64,000 nucleotides of DNA, taken from assembly GCF_030867095.1 (NCBI RefSeq), contig NC_081828.1:7455501-7519500 (forward strand). Direction: 5' to 3'. Every line of letters begins with the position of its first letter. The first letter of the stretch is position 1. The notes beneath the pieces were generated by a model. That model did no database searches. It saw only the letters and a program-made list of their open reading frames with translations, and was not told the DNA's origin. Position numbers and translations under genes: made by a program. Positions 45,340 through 56,180 of the stretch are shown in pieces. The stretch is from Alligator mississippiensis (taxonomy: Eukaryota; Chordata; Crocodylia; Alligatoridae).

Positions 45340-45560
45340 GGGGAGGGGGTTGTGTGTATGTGTGTGTATGCATTGGGTGGGGGGGTTGGGTGTGTGTATG
45401 TGTATTGAAGGACGGGCTTGTGTGTGTATGTCTGTGTTGGGGAGGGGTGTGTGTGTGGGGGGGCGGGAGGGGGTGGGTGTAGATGTGTATGTGTGTGTTG
45501 GGAGGGTTGGGTGTGTGTATGTGTATTGGAGGAGGGGGTTGGTTGGGGTGTGGGTGTGTT
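45339..45560 (+). repeat. Degenerate GT/G-rich lead of the minisatellite
   Basis: Contains the motifs of the later array (TTGGGGAGGGG, TTGGGTGTGTGTATGTGTAT, TTGGAGGAGGGGG) in an irregular order, suggesting the decayed edge of the array. Confidence 0.85.
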
Positions 45561-45960
45561 AGGGAGGGCGTGGGTGTGGATGTGTGTGTGTGTGTTGGGG
45601 AGGGGGTTGAGTTGGGAGGGGTTGGGTTGGTGTGTGTGTGTGTTGGGAGGGTTGGGTGTGTGTGTTAGGGAGGGCATGGGTGTGGATGTGTGTGTGTGTG
45701 TTGGGGAGGGGGTTGAGTTGGGAGGGGTTGGGTTGGTGTGTGTGTGTGTTGGGAGGGTTGGGTGTGTGTGTTAGGGAGGGCATGGGTGTGGATGTGTGTG
45801 TGTGTGTTGGGGAGGGGGTTGAGTTGGGAGGGGTTGGGTTGGTGTGTGTGTGTGTTGGGAGGGTTGGGTGTGTGTGTTAGGGAGGGCATGGGTGTGGATG
45901 TGTGTGTGTGTGTTGGGGAGGGGGTTGAGTTGGGAGGGGTTGGGTTGGTGTGTGTGTGTG
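45561..45960 (+). repeat. Minisatellite, 106-bp units (four copies)
   Basis: Units start at about 45559, 45665, 45771 and 45877 with TTAGGGAGGGCATGGGTGTG and include GGGGAGGGGGTTGAGTTGGG, which the later array lacks. The last three copies are almost identical, so the expansion is recent. Confidence 0.93.
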
Positions 45961-48690
45961 TTGGGAGGGTTGGGTGTGTGTCTGTGTATTGGAGGAGGGG
46001 GTTGTGTGTGTGTGTGTGTTGGGGAGGGGTTGGGTTGGTGTGTGTGTGTTGGGAGGGTTGGGTGTGTGTCTGTGTATTGGAGGAGGGGGTTGTGTGTGTG
46101 TGTCTGTGTTGGGGAGGGGTTGGGTTGGTGTGTGTGTGTTGGGAGGGTTGGGTGTGTGTCTGTGTATTGGAGGAGGGGGTTGTGTGTGTGTGTGTTGGGG
46201 AGGGGTTGGGTTGGTGTGTGTGTGTTGGGAGGGTTTGGTGTGTGTCTGTGTATTGGAGGAGGGGGTTGTGTGTGTGTGTCTGTTGGGGAGGGGTTGGGTT
46301 GGTGTGTGTGTGTTGGGAGGGTTGGGTGCGTGTCTGTGTATTGGAGGAGGGGGTTGTGTGTGTGTGTCTGTGTTGGGGAGGGGTTGGGTTGGTGTGTGTG
46401 TGTTGGGAGGGTTGGGTGTGTGTCTGTGTATTGGAGGAGGGGGTTGTGTGTGTGTGTGTTGGGGAGGGGTTGGGTTGGTGTGTGTGTGTTGGGAGGGTTT
46501 GGTGTGTGTCTGTGTATTGGAGGAGGGGGTTGTGTGTGTGTGTCTGTGTTGGGGAGGGGTTGGGTTGGTGTGTGTGTGTTGGGAGGGTTGGGTGTGTGTG
46601 TATTGGAGGAGGGGGTTGTGTGTGTGTGTCTGTGTTGGGGAGGGGTTGGGTTGGTGTGTGTGTGTTGAGAGGGTTGGGTGTGTGTCTGTGTATTGGAGGA
46701 GGGGGTTGTGTGTGTGTGTCTGTTGGGGAGGGGTTGGATTGGGTTGGTGTGTGTGTGTTGGGAGGGTTGGGTGCGTGTCTGTGTATTGGAGGAGGGGGTT
46801 GTGTGTGTGTGTCTGTTGGGGAGGGGTTGGATTGGGTTGGTGTGTGTGTGTTGGGAGGGTTGGGTGTGTGTCTGTGTATTGGAGGAGGGGGTTGTGTGTG
46901 TGTGTCTGTTGGGGAGGGGTTGGGTTGGTGTGTGTGTGTTGGGAGGGTTGGGTGTGTGTCTGTGTATTGGAGGAGGGGGTTGTGTGTGTGTGTGTTGGGG
47001 AGGGGTTGGGTTGGTGTGTGTGTGTTGGGAGGGTTTGGTGTGTGTCTGTGTATTGGAGGAGGGGGTTGTGTGTGTGTGTCTGTGTTGGGGAGGGGTTGGG
47101 TTGGTGTGTGTGTGTTGGGAGGGTTGGGTGTGTGTCTGTGTATTGGAGGAGGGGGTTGTGTGTGTGTCTGTGTTGGGGAGGGGTTGGGTTGGTGTGTGTG
47201 TGTTGGGAGGGTTTGGTGTGTGTCTGTGTATTGGAGGAGGGGGTTGTGTGTGTGTGTCTGTTGGGGAGGGGTTGGGTTGGTGTGTGTGTGTTGGGAGGGT
47301 TGGGTGTGTGTCTGTGTATTGGAGGAGGGGGTTGTGTGTGTGTGTGTGTGTTGGGGAGGGGTTGGGTTGGTGTGTGTGTGTTGGGAGGGTTTGGTGTGTG
47401 TCTGTGTATTGGAGGAGGGGGTTGTGTGTGTGTGTCTGTGTTGGGGAGGGGTTGGGTTGGTGTGTGTGTGTTGGGAGGGTTGGGTGTGTGTCTGTGTATT
47501 GGAGGAGGGGGTTGTGTGTGTGTGTCTGTGTTGGGGAGGGGTTGGGTTGGTGTGTGTGTGTTGGGAGGGTTTGGTGTGTGTCTGTGTATTGGAGGAGGGG
47601 GTTGTGTGTGTGTGTCTGTTGGGGAGGGGTTGGGTTGGTGTGTGTGTGTTGGGAGGGTTGGGTGTGTGTCTGTGTATTGGAGGAGGGGGTTGTGTGTGTG
47701 TGTCTGTGTTGGGGAGGGGTTGGGTTGGTGTGTGTGTGTTGGGAGGGTTGGGTGTGTGTCTGTGTATTGGAGGAGGGGGTTGTGTGTGTGTGTCTGTTGG
47801 GGAGGGGTTGGGTTGGTGTGTGTGTGTTGGGAGGGTTTGGTGTGTGTCTGTGTATTGGAGGAGGGGGTTGTGTGTGTGTCTGTGTTGGGGAGGGGTTGGG
47901 TTGGTGTGTGTGTGTTGGGAGGGTTGGGTGTGTGTCTGTGTATTGGAGGAGGGGGTTGTGTGTGTGTGTCTGTGTTGGGGAGGGGTTGGGTTGGTGTGTG
48001 TGTGTTGGGAGGGTTGGGTGTGTGTCTGTGTATTGGAGGAGGGGGTTGTGTGTGTGTGTCTGTTGGGGAGGGGTTGGGTTGGTGTGTGTGTGTGTTGGGA
48101 GGGTTGGGTGTGTGTCTGTGTATTGGAGGAGGGGGTTGTGTGTGTGTGTGTGTTGGGGAGGGGTTGGGTTGGTGTGTGTGTGTTGGGAGGGTTTGGTGTG
48201 TGTCTGTGTATTGGAGGAGGGGGTTGTGTGTGTGTGTCTGTGTTGGGGAGGGGTTGGGTTGGTGTGTGTGTGTTGGGAGGGTTGGGTGTGTGTCTGTGTA
48301 TTGGAGGAGGGGGTTGTGTGTGTGTGTCTGTGTTGGGGAGGGGTTGGGTTGGTGTGTGTGTGTTGGGAGGGTTGGGTGTGTGTCTGTGTATTGGAGGAGG
48401 GGGTTGTGTGTGTGTGTCTGTTGGGGAGGGGTTGGGTTGGTGTGTGTGTGTTGGGAGGGTTTGGTGTGTGTCTGTGTATTGGAGGAGGGGGTTGTGTGTG
48501 TGTGTCTGTGTTGGGGAGGGGTTGGGTTGGTGTGTGTGTGTTGGGAGGGTTGGGTGTGTGTCTGTGTATTGGAGGAGGGGGTTGTGTGTGTGTGTCTGTG
48601 TTGGGGAGGGGTTGGGTTGGTGTGTGTGTGTTGGGAGGGTTGGGTGTGTGTCTGTGTATTGGAGGAGGGGGTTGGTTGGGGGGGTGTTGG
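45961..48690 (+). repeat. GT/G-rich minisatellite, about 31 units of 84-90 bp
   Basis: Each unit contains TTGGAGGAGGGGGTTG, a TG run with or without CTG, TTGGGGAGGGGTTGGGTTGG, another TG run, and TTGGGAGGGTTGGG (or TTTGG). The typical period is 88-90 bases; a few units carry a 5-6 bp extra block (GGATTGGGTTGG at about 46736 and 46828). Copies are nearly identical. G-runs make each unit able to form a G-quadruplex on the plus strand. Frames of about 1000 codons on both strands result from a lack of stop codons in the repeat and have no protein meaning. Confidence 0.96.
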
Positions 48691-49166
48691 GGAGGGGGTT
48701 CCTTGTGTGCGTGTTGGAGGACGGGGTTGGGGTGTGGGGGGAGGGCGGGGATTGGGGGTTTTGGGAAGTCTGGGCCCCTGGCCCCTCCTCCAGCCACAGC
48801 CCTGCAAGGGGGCAGGGGGGGGGTCATTTTGGACAGGCAGTTGCCCCCCCCCCCCCCAGTGCCCAGGCCTGACCGGCAGCAATGACAGCACAGCAGAGAG
48901 CAGCTTGTGGGGGTGTTGGGGGGAAAGGGGTCAGTGTGTGTGTGTTGTGGGAGGGGGTTGTGTTAAGGGTTTGCAGGGTGTGAGGTGTTTGGGGTGGCAT
49001 GAGAGGGAGGGAGTTTTGGTGTGTGTGTGTGTATTGGGAGAGGAGGAGGGGAGGGGGCTGCAGGTGCACATGCGTGTTGGGGGAACAGGGTTGGGGCATG
49101 TATTAGAGGCTCGGATGTGCGTGCATTTGGGGAGAGGAGGGGTTGGGGGGTGTGTGTGTGTGTCCA
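48691..49166 (+). repeat. Minisatellite edge and GC-rich spacer
   Basis: The array decays into GGGGGTGTTGGGGAGGGGGT and related pieces. A unique GC-rich spacer with a poly-C run (about 48844) follows, then another degenerate GT/G-rich patch (48900-49165). Confidence 0.7.
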
Positions 49167-49600
49167 CCCTCTGCCCCCAGCCCAGCAGGTGAGACTGGCC
49201 ATGTGGCAATCACAGAGGCTTTTTTTTCATGCAGCCCAGTGGGGACCCTCATTAAGCGGTGCCTCTCGCCCTCATCTCCAGACCTGACAGGGGAGCCGGA
49301 CCATACGGCAAGTGCGGGACGGGCTCCTGCAGCCCGCCCCGGGGGTGGAACCACCCGGAGGAGAGTGAGTGCAGCGGGGGCGAGGAGGGGCTCGTTATGT
49401 GCGTTTCCCATACGGTGCCATATGCCAAGAGGGCCCATGTGTGTTTCAATAAAGAAAGCCTCAGAGGGGAGGCTCCTAATTTGTCTCCACCATACACACG
49501 CTCCCAGGCCCACCCTGTGAAACTGCCCCTGTGAGCAACTGCAATGTTGCAAGCGCAGGAGGTTTATTGTGGCTGCGTTTCCCTGTTTCCTAGGTGAGCC
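49167..49600 (+). other. GC-moderate stretch with splice and poly(A)-like signals
   Basis: A pyrimidine-rich acceptor-like sequence (CTCTGCCCCCAGCCCAGCAG, ending at 49188) is followed by donor-like GAGAGTGAGTGC (about 49370), AATAAA at 49448-49453 and CCTAGGTGAGCC at about 49590. This could be a small exon of a plus-strand non-coding transcript divergent from AGBL4. It has no conserved reading frame, and the evidence is only signal-level. Confidence 0.25.
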
Positions 49601-51455
49601 GGAGCCTAGAGCGATTGAAAATACTCCAAGACTGAGACCCGGAGCAGGTTGAACAAGATCTCCTCCCACACTGAGTGTGACTTCGAGAATTGCCTTGACT
49701 TCCTCTTTCTCTCACTGTCCTGGATCTCTTCCAACCTGGTGCAGGCCCTCCATGCTCCAGTGGAACTGCTCTCCCCTGAAAAACAGGGGAGACTTAATTT
49801 TGCAGCCTCTGCCATGTCCTCGCTTTCACTTAGTGCTGTCAGTCATTTCCCCTTCCTTTGCACCCCATTTCCCTCTAGCTTTTGTGGCCCTGGCTCTCCA
49901 TCTCCCTCCAGCAGTGGCTGTGGTGGCTTCTCTTCCTCCACCCTTGCTTCTCAGTCCTTTGTCTCGTCCTCTTCTCTCTCAAAATTGCTTATGTGCATAT
50001 GACTTCCTCTTTCTACTAACTCAGTTACATCTCTGTGGCAACAAATCTTCAGGTTTTCTGCACCAGACTTGGCTCCCTCTGCACAGAACCGTATGCTTTA
50101 TTGTTGCTCTGATATGTGTTCCTCATTCTCAGGTATGTCTTCTTGTATAACCAATGACTCAAGCTTCATTTGTTAACAAAAACGGTCTTATTTTTTCTCC
50201 CAACTCCTTTTTCCTGTCACTATAGACAGTACCATTATCCCTGCACCCTCAGGCTCACAAGCCTAAGGCCATGTTTCTTCCCTCTTCCAATCCTTACTCA
50301 TCCAAACTGTTATCAAGTGGCAGTGTGTCTTTCTCCATTCCTTTCTGCCCCAACAGCTAAACTGCTTCTTCACATTCTGGTCATCTGAGTAAATTCCCCC
50401 ATATCCACTACTGTTTTTCCCTGTTCTCTTCCTGTCCCTAATGCTCCTGCATTACATTCCTCTCCAATGGATCTTATCAGACCCCTTGCCCTCTCACTGT
50501 TTCCCTTTGGCTAGCATATTGGGTACGCATTTGCCATCCTTGCCTTCAAGGTCTACCATTACAAAGGTCACGTCCCCAATTATTATCAAGGTTCTCAGTT
50601 TCCTCATCCCTTTTATTCCAACTGCACATTATCAATGCCCACTCATGCACACCTAATCTTTAAGCTGGGCTGCCCACATAGTAATACCTACCTAGCACAT
50701 ACCTACCTATAGTGTGTTTCATCTGTAGTGCTCATGGAACAACCTCCTATTGCAGTTCTCCAGATCACCTTCCTCTCCTTATTCAGATTTCTCTGAGATT
50801 CCCTCCTCTTAGCATTACAAGTATTAATCCAGACAATTAAATGTCCTCACAAAGAGCCATTCTTTCAAGTTACTCCCTGTGGGCAGAGCCCTGTGCCTGC
50901 AAAGAACCCCAGTGAAGTCAATGACCTAGTCCTCGTCCAAGTTAAGGCAACTGGAAAGTCGTCCACTACTTATGCAGAGTATGTTTAATACTTTTTAAAA
51001 CCAGGTGTGCTAGTACAGTTGTAATCCGGGAATCAGATACAGCTGAAAGGTATTAAACATAGATGATAAGCAGACTGTGGAATACAACTGATCTGATTCA
51101 GCTGAGAAAAAGCATCTTTTTCTCATCTAAAATTTCCTGTGGGGCTGAACATGGGAATAAATACTCTTCCATATAGAGTAGTTTGAAGAAACAGGGCCAA
51201 CAAGGAGATGAGGGAAACAGGGAGCAAGAAAAATAATGTGGTAATTTTTACAGCACACAAATGCATTAGGTGAGAGGATGCGTGCCCCAAAGAATTTATC
51301 ATGTAATCTTAGATATATGCCACCAAAGGGAATAATGGGACAGTGTTGTAAACCCTGCCAAAACAATCATCCCAGCTCCTGGGTCTGATCATGTCACCCC
51401 CTTGTATCCTTTCTCTACATCCTACAGTACTCCTAAAGCACATGGAGCACCTACT
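49601..51455. other. Intergenic, pyrimidine-rich then AT-rich
   Basis: The plus strand is rich in C/T from about 49.7 to 50.8 kb. The open frames there (up to 157 codons) are low-complexity Ser/Pro/Leu and have no family similarity. Nothing recognised beyond that. Confidence 0.45.
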
Positions 51456-51714
51456 GGGCACATCTACATGTTCATTAATGTGCCATAATTACAACACTTT
51501 AAGTTTAGTACCTGTAATAATAGGTACAAACATAATGCGCCATAATCAACACTACTGCACATTAGTGCAAACAAATGGTCTTTTTGTGCCATTAATGCAC
51601 AGTAGACCAAACCTACTGTGCATTACTGCACTAACATTGGGTTTGCCTACTGTCCTAATGCATAGCAGAGGTAGTCTACTGCGTTTGAAATGTCTTGTGT
51701 AGATACACCCATTC
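51456..51714. mobile_element. Harbinger-like MITE
   Basis: The left end GGGCACATCTACATGTTCAT and the right end TCTTGTGTAGATACACCC are diverged inverted repeats. The interior has the family's CACTACTGCACATTAGTGCA and CCTACTGTGCATTACTGC motifs. About 255 bp. Confidence 0.72.
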
Positions 51715-54700
51715 ATTGTACATAAAATGCAATTTTAAGATTTGCATTTTTTAAATCCAATTTAAAATTAAACTTTGCTTTCCAGGCCCTTCACAACCTA
51801 TTCCTATCCTCTTATCTCTCATACACTGTGAAGATGTCAGCTTTTGCCTGCACTCTGCCAGTGATGCCAGTCATCATCACCCACTTGTCACACTTTCATA
51901 TCAGTCTCTTTGTGTTTGCTTTCATTGCTGCTCCTCACACATGGGACACTTCATTTTTCAAACAACTGTTAGTTATTCAGGTATGATATATGTGCACCTC
52001 AGTTAAGCAGTGTGCTACTTAAATAAATTTATATAAAAACTGTTGATGTTGATTCATTTCTTACAACATTTGAGGAAGAGGTGGATTTTAAAGGAAAAAC
52101 TGGATTTTGTTTTCATCCTTATTATGTATAAGAGCTTAAGAACAGTGTTTAAAACATGTGTTTTCCTTCCTTGCATTTTATACAATCGCTTTTTGTCCAT
52201 ATTATGTAAGTATCTTTGGCGATTAAAGAACAAGGGAAATCGTGACATCACAAAAATAGGGAGAGAAGAGATTTTTGATCAAGCAGTTGTAAATATTTTG
52301 TTTTATTCAAAACTTGTGCCACTCTGAAAAACTGATGAACAGTTTGGAGTCATGATTATTTGCAGGCAGGATGATTTGAATTGCATCAATTAAGGTTGGG
52401 CCAAATTCAGGACTATATACTGAAACTCTCCCAGGAAACTAAAGATGATCAGATTTAATACTCCTGATTTTCTGTAGTAAAAAGTAAGCAAACAAACTTA
52501 ATATATGCCAGGCCTTTTTAATACATTGTAAAGAAGCAAAAAGGGAATAGCTCAATTTTTTTAAATTGTTTTCGGAGGACCTTTAACAAGGGACTGAGTA
52601 ATGAGATTATTGTGGATGGATGTATTTGTTTAATGCATCATGGATGTGGCATGGTGAAAATGCTGCGGAGATGTTTTAGAGAAAAGTAGACAAATGGGAT
52701 ATCCAGCCTTGAATCAGTGGTGAAACGGAGGGAGTCGAGTACAAAACAGTAATAGATGAGGACAGGTTTGTAAGCACCTCTGATAAGGACAAGACATTCA
52801 AATCGGATACAGAAGCAAAGAGAGAAGGGAACTAATAGAAGAAACCAAAGGATGGGGTGATACAGAAAAATTACAAAACCGTGTCATTAAGATATGTACA
52901 CTGTGTACTTAAATTACGGCAATCTTGCGGCTATATACCTCATTCTCCCTTTTCTGTTCCGCTAATATTTATTACTCTCATTGGTTTTGTAATGTCTAAA
53001 ATTATACTGTAAATTCTCTGTCTCAGGACACTATGTTTTATGGGTTCTATAATGCACCCAGCATATTGTTAGATGCTCTAAATAAGAAATAACAACACCT
53101 CATGGATTTTTTCTGTTATTATGAAGCATAAGAAAAATTAAAATGCAGCAAGTCTGGAAAGGTCAAACTATATTTCCCCTCAACCTATACATGGCTTTGG
53201 AATGAATCAAAAGCTTTGCTAAGAGAACCAAAATAAAATATGAGATGCAGTAACTGCAAAACTTGGATCAATTTGTACCCAAACGGTCAACACGTTATCT
53301 TATTTCATTCCTAAAAATATTTTCTAATTTAATATTTTATGAGTATTTTGAACTATTTGTTCTTAATAAGAGTTGTCCTTGCGCTTAAATATTTTATAAC
53401 TACATAGAGTAACCGTCAGCTTGAAGGCACCCGATTTGGATGCTACACATGGGCGATTTCATCATTGCACCAGTGCAAAGCATGAGCAAGTTATGACTCC
53501 AGGGAGGATGGGGTTAATCTGTGCTTTCCCAGCTGCCCTAGCATCTGTAGGACTGAAAAAAACGGGATCTGCAGGGCACAAGACCACTCTGGTCATGTCA
53601 CCTTCCTGCTGAGACAAAGGTTTCTGCAAGTTTTCACCGTTTTCACAAGGTGTATTCGCCAGCATTAGTTTATGTGAAGCATCTACAAATCTGAGCCACG
53701 CTATACAGAAAAGGGAGTGCCACCAAGGTGATGGGCAATGCCAGCCAATTGTATGCAAAAGGGAAAATTTTACCAAGGGACACTGGAGCAAACACTCATA
53801 CAAAAAGGAGTATTTTCATTCCTGTAGGCCACAAGGAATTTTGGTATTTCAGGAGAACGCCCTCCTACACACACACGCACACACTAAAACTACAGTTTAT
53901 CTATCTGAGAAAGACGAAGGGCTGAGTCAGCTCTGCTGGGATTTTAACATGTGGGTCAAGACAGTTTCAGAATTTCAAATATGAAGCTGAATGCTAAGCT
54001 ATAAAAATGTTCTCTACCATTCAATGCCAGCTGCACTAGCAGATTCTTTGATTTCTGGAAACCCCCAATTCACAGAGACCCGAACTTGTAATAGGGATTA
54101 CAGATTGTTATTAATCATGCGTACCTTCTAAAAAGGACTTTGTTTCATTGCAAATGGCTCAAAAGTCTTTGTTCAGGTGTTTTCAGGAACGTGACATGAC
54201 CTCAAGGCATTCCTGGTAGCAGTGACTACTATGAAAACTGTTAAAATGAGAATCAAGTACCAGTAATAATATACTTTGTGGGGCCCTTACCTGTCTTTTC
54301 TGATTGCCTTGATATTATCTTTCCAATGTCCTGGGACCTGTATATATTACTGACATGTCCAGGACTATCTCCTAAAACCAAAACCTATATTGGTTTTAAT
54401 GCACTGTACTTTCACATGGCCTGAGCCTTAAATCTTCTTCTCATCTTTAAATTCTTCGTAGCATTTTCTTTACTGGGCAAAATTATTTAAAGATCTAGTT
54501 CAATGAACATTGAAAAAGGGGTAACCAGTAACCATTTACCACTGATTATTATCCTGAAAAAACAAGCATAGGCTCTGCAACTGAAATGTAGTTATGGTTT
54601 TTAGAGAAAAGGGCAACTCAGAATGGGTTTAGGATCTACACTCAATTTCTTATTTAAGCAAGTTCACGTATTTGGTGGCATGCAGTTATTTCCAGCAGTG

Positions 54701-54800
54701 AAAAAAAAAAAAGGAAGTGTGAATCACTATTACAGTCACCAGAGGCAGCATTTGGGATAGAGGAGGTAAGCTGAAGTTGGTAGGTGTTTGCTTCAGACAG
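51715..54800. other. Intergenic, AT-rich, no recognised feature
   Basis: No coding exon or named repeat seen. A short CA run lies at about 53.87 kb. Confidence 0.5.
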
Positions 54801-56089
54801 GAGTGAGTTCAAAGGGTGAACCTACACTAGGAAAAAAAGATACGTATTCTTACCACCATGTCTTAGCTGACAATAGCTAACATGTAATTAAATTCTAATA
54901 AAGGCAAGGCAATTTGCAGTTGTCGTGTATATTAGCACGCCAAAGTAAATACTAACTCTGGCCAATATGTGCTAAAATTACGTAGTATCTTATCTAGGAT
55001 TCCCCTGCACGTTAGCTAACATGATAAGAAAATGTGTTTCTTACTGAGGACAAGGGCAAAGAGCGCAGATCATTGAACAAAATAACTCTACATCGATGTA
55101 AACAAGGACTATTTATCCAGTTGTTCAAATCACTTGGAAACTGGGATTCAAAGGGATTCAGCTTAATAGCATTAAGGTCATTACATAGAAAGCTAAGTTC
55201 ATATAACTTTTTTAATCAATCAGTTCATATGTTTCAATACGCAAACTCCCCACAGTGCCTTTCCCTTCCCCTTTCCTTGGACAAAACATTGAGACATGGG
55301 TGTCAGATTGTCAATACTTTACATTTTTTTATTTATCAAGCTTGTTCATCTTACAACTGGCAGTGATGAGAAACGTGTACTCAGTGCAGCATAATCATAC
55401 CCAGTCATCTCCCTCCACCCTTGAATGCAGAGGCTGTCGGGAAAGCTATTGAGCACGTAGCTTATTAAAAGTTTGCACCCAACATATCTTTCTCCATTCT
55501 AGAGCTTCAGGGACCTTCACAACCTGCAAACCATCCACCCCCTCCTTTGCAATAGGTTAGTGAAACTGGAGAGGAAAAAAGCCTTAAATTAGGCCCGTAA
55601 GGAAACTACCATATATATTTGATTAGAAGCCACAGAATTTATTAAATTTAATTACTGCTCAATCCTGCTTGCAATCAAGGATGGTTTAAAAAAATGAGGA
55701 CACTTCTATGAAATTAAAATTAGCCTTCCCTGCAGTTTGAATAGCAAAAATACATGGCAAAAAGATGTAGTCACGAATCAAACGTAACTGCTAAATGAAG
55801 ATATATGGTAAAACACAGGTGGACTATTGTAGTGGCTGAGTTAACTAACCTAGTCCAGTTGGCAATGAGGGAAAGCTCATTTAGTTATGGGTTTCATGCC
55901 CCTCCCCTCCCACATTTTACCTATTATTGCTCTATCATTTTCAAGGTGAGTGGCATGTAATAGCGGCACAGCAAACATCACTACAACTGGGAGTCCCCAT
56001 ATCACACGAGACATGGCTCCAGAAAAACACTCCGAGACTGTACACGCTCTTGAAATCTTAACTACAGATTATTATCTGTAGTTATTATA
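54801..56089. other. Intergenic, AT-rich
   Basis: The part at 54.82-55.03 kb carries ATAGCTAACATG and GTTAGCTAACATG and may be a degenerate MITE. The remainder has nothing recognisable. Confidence 0.35.
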
Positions 56090-56180
56090 ACTACAGTATT
56101 ACTATCCTGCTTTATGGATGGGGAACAAAAGCACAGAGACTTCAGTGACCTGCCCAAGCCTCTTGCAGCTCACACCCAAA
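56090..56180 (-). repeat. MIR-like SINE remnant
   Basis: TTTATGGATGGGGAACAAAA, then GCACAGAGACTTCAGTGACC and TGCCCAAGCC reproduce, as reverse complement, the MIR block containing GGGCAAGTCAC and the CTCAGTTTCC region. Confidence 0.7.

Noticed and set aside
44503..45408. 301-codon plus-strand frame across the CpG island
   Set aside because: Low-complexity Pro/Ala/Arg/Gly composition running into (TG)n; the opposite strand carries the supported AGBL4 exon. GC-rich islands lack stop codons by chance.
45561..48690. CRISPR array
   Set aside because: The units are contiguous with no unique spacers and are GT/G-rich simple sequence in a vertebrate genome.
45561..48690. Interstitial telomeric repeat
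   Set aside because: Motifs such as TTGGGGAGGGG and TTAGGGAGGG occur, but no tandem run of TTAGGG exists and the unit is about 89-106 bp.
45738..48872. Frames of 1044 and 1080 codons (plus) and about 1000 codons (minus) as a repeat protein gene
   Set aside because: They coincide exactly with the minisatellite, run in parallel in several frames and both strands, and change residue pattern with every unit-length change. A stop-free repeat explains them.
49649..50150. Frames of 117-157 codons as a secreted or membrane protein
   Set aside because: Pyrimidine-rich DNA gives Ser/Pro/Leu-rich frames in two registers; no conserved motif or splice support.
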